Assembly (NCBI RefSeq): GCF_947507565.1
Contig: NC_089192.1
Location: forward strand, 918,690 to 982,689
Length of the DNA stretch: 64,000 bases
Origin: Oscarella lobularis
Taxonomy: Eukaryota; Porifera; Homoscleromorpha; Homosclerophorida; Oscarellidae
Direction of reading: 5' to 3'
This document shows, piece after piece, positions 59,601-64,000 of the stretch (the first letter of the stretch is position 1; every line of letters begins with the position of its first letter). The position numbers and the translations under genes are program-made. The notes under the pieces are model-generated. The model saw only the letters and a list, made by a program, of their open reading frames with translations. It was not told the DNA's origin and did no database searches.

Positions 59601-62600
59601 AATTTTATATTTTGGCTCTTAGAATCAAAGTTTAGGCCCTCAATTTTATATTTAGGCCCATAGAATCAAAGTTTAGGCCCTCAATTTTATATTTAGGCTC
59701 TAAGAATCAAAGTTTAGGCCCTCAATTAAATATTTAGGCTCTTAGAATCAAGGTTTAGGCCCTCAATTTTATATTTAGTCCTTTAGAATCAAAGTTTAGG
59801 CCCTCAATTTTATATTTTGGCTCTTGGAATCAAAGTTTAGGCCCCCAATTTTATAATTAGGATCTTAGAATCAAAGTTTAGGCCCTCAATTATATATGTA
59901 GTCCTTTAGAATCAAAGTTTAGGCCCTCAGTTTAATATTTAAGCTCTTAGAATCAAAGATTAGGCCCTGAATTTAATATTTAGGCTCTTAGAATCAATGT
60001 TTAGGCCCTCAATTTTATATTTAGTACTTTAGAATCAAAGTATAGGCCCTCAATTTAATATTAAGGCTCTTAGAATCAAGGTTTAGGCAATTAATTTTAT
60101 ATATTAGGCCCTCAGAATCAAAGTTTAGGCCCCTTTTTTTTATATTTAGGACCTTAAAATCAAAGTTTAGGCCCTCAATTTAATATTTAGGCTCTTAGAA
60201 TCAAGGTTTAGGCCCTCAATTTTATATTTAGGCCTTTAGAATCAAAGTTTAGGTCCTCAATTTAATATTTAGGCCCTCAGAATCAAAGTTTAGGCCCTCA
60301 ATTTTATATTTAGGTTCTAAGAATCAAAGTTTAGGCCCTCAATTTAATATTTAGGCTCTTAGAATCAAAGTTTAGGCCCTCAATTTTATATTTTGGCTCT
60401 TAGAATCAAAGTTTAGGCCCTCAATTTTATATTTTGGCTCTTAGAATCAAAGTTTAGGCCAACAATTTTATATTTAATCTCTTAGAATCAAAGTTTAAAC
60501 CCTCAGTTTAATATCTAGGCTCTTAGAATCAAAGATTAGGCCCCTAATTTAATATTAAGGCTCTTAGAATCAAGGTTTAGGCCCTTTCTTTTACATTTAG
60601 GTCATTAGAGTCAAACTTAGGCCCTCAAATTTATATTTAGGCCCTTGGAATCAAAGTTTAGTCCCTCAATTTTATATTTTGGCTCTTAGAATCAAAGTTT
60701 AGGCCCTCAATTTTATATTTAGGCCCATAGAATCAAAGTTTAGGCCCTCAATTTTATATTTAGGTTCTAAGAATCAAAGTTTAGGCCCTCAATTTAATAT
60801 TTAGGCTCTTAGAATCAAAGTTTAGGCCCTCAATTTTATATTTTGGCTCTTAGAATCAAAGTTTAGGCCCTCAATTTTATATTTTGGCTCTTAGAATCAA
60901 AGTTTAGGCCAACAATTTTATATTTAATCTCTTAGAATCAAAGTTTAAACCCTCAGTTTAATATCTAGGCTCTTAGAATCAAAGATTAGGCCCCTAATTT
61001 AATATTAAGGCTCTTAGAATCAAGGTTTAGGCCCTTTCTTTTACATTTAGGTCATTAGAGTCAAACTTAGGCCCTCAAATTTATATTTAGGCCCTTGGAA
61101 TCAAAGTTTAGTCCCTCAATTTTATATTTTGGCTCTTAGAATCAAAGTTTAGGCCCTCAATTTTATATTTAGGCCCATAGAATCAAAGTTTAGGCCCTCA
61201 ATTTTATATTTAGGCTCTAAGAATCAAAGTTTAGGCCCTCAATTAAATATTTAGGCTCTTAGAATCAAGGTTTAGGCCCTCAATTTTATATTTAGTCCTT
61301 TAGAATCAAAGTTTAGGCCCTCAATTTTATATTTTGGCTCTTGGAATCAAAGTTTAGGCCCCCAATTTTATAATTAGGATCTTAGAATCAAAGTTTAGGC
61401 CCTCAATTATATATGTAGTCCTTTAGAATCAAAGTTTAGGCCCTCAGTTTAATATTTAAGCTCTTAGAATCAAAGATTAGGCCCTGAATTTAATATTTAG
61501 GCTCTTAGAATCAATGTTTAGGCCCTCAATTTTATATTTAGTACTTTAGAATCAAAGTATAGGCCCTCAATTTAATATTAAGGCTCTTAGAATCAAGGTT
61601 TAGGCAATTAATTTTATATATTAGGCCCTCAGAATCAAAGTTTAGGCCCCTTTTTTTTATATTTAGGACCTTAAAATCAAAGTTTAGGCCCTCAATTTAA
61701 TATTTAGGCTCTTAGAATCAAGGTTTAGGCCCTCAATTTTATATTTAGGCCTTTAGAATCAAAGTTTAGGTCCTCAATTTAATATTTAGGCCCTCAGAAT
61801 CAAAGTTTAGGCCCTCAATTTTATATTTAGGTTCTAAGAATCAAAGTTTAGGCCCCCAATTTTATAATTAGTCTCTTAGAATCAAAATTTAGGCCCTCAA
61901 TTTTATATTTAGTCTTTTGGAATCAAAGTTTAGGCCCTCAATTTTATATTTAGGCTTTTAGAATCAAATTTAGGCCCTCAATTTTATATTTAGGCTCTTA
62001 GAATCAATGTTTAGGCCCTCAATTTTATATTTAGTACTTTAGAATCAAAGTATAGGCCCTCAATTTAATATTAAGGCTCTTAGAATCAAGGTTTAGGCAA
62101 TTAATTTTATATATTAGGCCCTCAGAATCAAAGTTTAGGCCCCTTTTTTTTATATTTAGGACCTTAAAATCAAAGTTTAGGCCCTCAATTTAATATTTAG
62201 GCTCTTAGAATCAAGGTTTAGGCCCTAACTTTTATATTTAGGTCATTTGAGTCAAAACTAAGGCCCTCAAATTTATATTTAGGCCCTTTGAATCAAAGTT
62301 TAGGCCCCCTGTTTTATAATTATGCTCTTAGAATCAAAAGTTAGGCCCTCAATTTTATACTTAGGCCCTTAGAATCAAAGTTTAGGCCCTCAATTAAATA
62401 TTTAGGCTCTTAGAATCAAGGTTTAGGCCCTCAATTTTATATTTAGTCCTTTAGAATCAAAGTTTAGGCCCTCAATTTAATATTTAGGCTCTTAGAATCA
62501 AGGTTTAGGCCCTTAATTTTATATTGAAGCCCTCAGAATCAAAGTTTAGGCCCCTTTTCTTTATATTTAGGACCTTAAAATCAAAGTTTAGGCCCTCAAT

Positions 62601-64000
62601 TTTATATTTAAGCTCTTAGAATCAAAGTTTAGGCCCTCAATTTTATATTTAGGCTCTAACAATCAAAGTTTACGCCCTCAATTAAATCTTTAGGCTCTGA
62701 GAATCAAGGTTTAGGCCCTCAATTTTATATTTAGTTCTTTAGAATCAAAGTTTAAGCCCTCAATTTTATATTTTGGCCCTTAGAATCAAAGTTTATGCCC
62801 TCAATTTTATATTTAGTCTTTTAGAATCAAAGTTTAGGCCCTCAATTTTATATTTAGGCCCTAAGAATTAAAGTTTAGGCCCTCAATTTTATATTTAGGC
62901 TCTTAGAATCAAATTTAGGCCCTCAATTTTATATTTAGTCCTTTAGAATCAAAGTTTAGGCCTTCAATTTTATATTTAGGTCCTTAGAATCAAAGTTTAG
63001 GCCCTCAATTTTATATTTAGGCTCTAAGAATCAAAGTTTAGGCCCTCAATTAAATATTTAGGCTCTAACAATCGAGGTTTAGACTCTCAATTTTATATTT
63101 AGTCCTTTAGAATTAAAGTTTGGGCCCTCTATTTTATATTTAGTTCTTTAGAATCAAAGTTTAAGCCCTCAATTTTATATTTAGGCCCTTAGAATCAAAG
63201 TCTAGGCCCTCAATTTTATATTTAGGCTCTTAGAATCAAAGTTTAGGCCCTCAATTTTATATTTTGGCTCTTAGAATCAAAGTTTAGGCCAACAATTTTA
63301 TATTTAATCTCTTAGAATCAAAGTTTAGGCCTTCAGTTTAATATTTAAGCTCTTAGAATCAAAGTATAGGCCCTGAATTTAATATTTAGGCTCTTAGAAT
63401 CAAGGTTTATGCCCTTACTTTTATATTTAGGTCATTAGAGTCAAAACTTAGGCCCTCAAATTTATATTTAGGCTCTTAGAATCAAAGTTTAGGCCCTCAA
63501 TTAAATATTTAAGCTCTTAGAATCAAGGTTTAGGCCCTCAATTTTATATTTAGTCCTTTAGAATCAAAGTTTATACCCTGAATTTAATATTTAGGCTCTT
63601 TGAATCAAGGTTTAGGCCCTTACTTTTATATTTAGGTCATTAGAGTCAAAACTAAGGCCCTCAAATTTATATTTAGGCCTTTAGAATCAAAATTTAAGCC
63701 CTCAATTTTATATTTAGTCTTTTGGAATCAAAGTTTAGGCCCTCAATTTTATATTTAGGCTTTTAGAATCATATTTAGGCCCTCAATTTTATATTTAGGC
63801 CCTCAGAATCAAAGTTTAGGCCCCTTTTTTTTATATTTAGGACCTTAAAATCAAAGTTTAGGCCCTCAATTTAATATTTAGGCTCTTAGAATCAAGGTTT
63901 AGGCCCTAACTTTTATATTTAGGTCATTTGAGTCAAAACTAAGGCCCTCAAATTTATATTTAGGCCCTTAGAATCAAAGTTTAGGCCCTCAATTAAATAT
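44665..64000. repeat. 41-bp satellite array, about 470 copies, running past the window end
   Basis: The monomer is close to TTAGAATCAAAGTTTAGGCC followed by CTCAATTTTATATTTAGGCTC, 41 bp in total. It is an internal dimer of a 19-bp half (AATCAAAGTTTAGGCCCTC) and a 22-bp half (AATTTTATATTTAGGCTCTTAG), each carrying TTTAGGC. Common variants are AATCAAGG, AATATAATTT, GGCCCATAG, GTCCTTTAG and CAATTAAATATT. Multi-monomer blocks are themselves duplicated: one block recurs at 52291 and 54833, exactly 62 monomers apart. No ORF or gene is seen anywhere in the array. Confidence 0.97.

Noticed and set aside
44665-64000. Telomere
   Set aside because: TTTAGGC occurs twice per 41 bp but not as a tandem hexamer, and animal telomeres outside nematodes and arthropods are TTAGGG; treated as satellite.

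Overview
The window looks like nuclear DNA from an early-branching animal, most likely a sponge. Conserved metazoan genes are packed with 80-340 bp between them. I could trace about 110 introns through frame and family similarity, and most are only 47-65 nt. A pair of receptor kinases has a sponge-like mix of extracellular modules. The species is an inference; the gene identities below are read directly from translated exons.

Layout. 92-627 (+) is a small secreted CULT-domain protein. 955-1382 (-) is a tiny membrane protein. 1570-5814 (-) is a 15-exon ARHGAP18/28/40-type RhoGAP. 5834-18188 is a tandem duplication: each unit carries a receptor-like TKL kinase (6754-10226 and 14024-17502), and the second unit also carries an intact iduronate-2-sulfatase-like gene (11140-13501), of which the first unit keeps only a 9-codon stub. 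18202-19600 (-) is a ZC2HC1 zinc-finger protein. Divergent from it is the gamma-tubulin complex gene TUBGCP5 (19935-32252, +), whose exons are interrupted by one 7.7 kb intron filled by about 110 copies of a 49-bp satellite. ERGIC3 (32418-34425, -) shares a 106-bp promoter region with a single-pass membrane protein whose tail holds 18 tyrosine motifs (34532-36884, +). ECHDC3 (37022-38135, -) and RPL11 (38219-39033, +) form another divergent pair. A second iduronate-sulfatase-like gene (39226-41414, +) follows, preceded by two CLEAR-like E-boxes. 41526-43607 holds a spliced gene I do not recognise, followed by a duplicated exon-like cassette. From about 44665 to the end of the window there is one 41-bp satellite array of more than 19 kb.

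How the genes work together: they are mostly independent housekeeping genes (microtubule nucleation, ER-Golgi cycling, ribosome, lysosomal sulfatases, Rho regulation). The lineage-specific items are the kinase pair, the tyrosine-rich membrane protein and the CULT protein. I found no CRISPR array, rRNA, tRNA, viral gene or clear transposase. Exon boundaries come from GT/GC-AG signals plus preserved frame and were not checked against transcripts.
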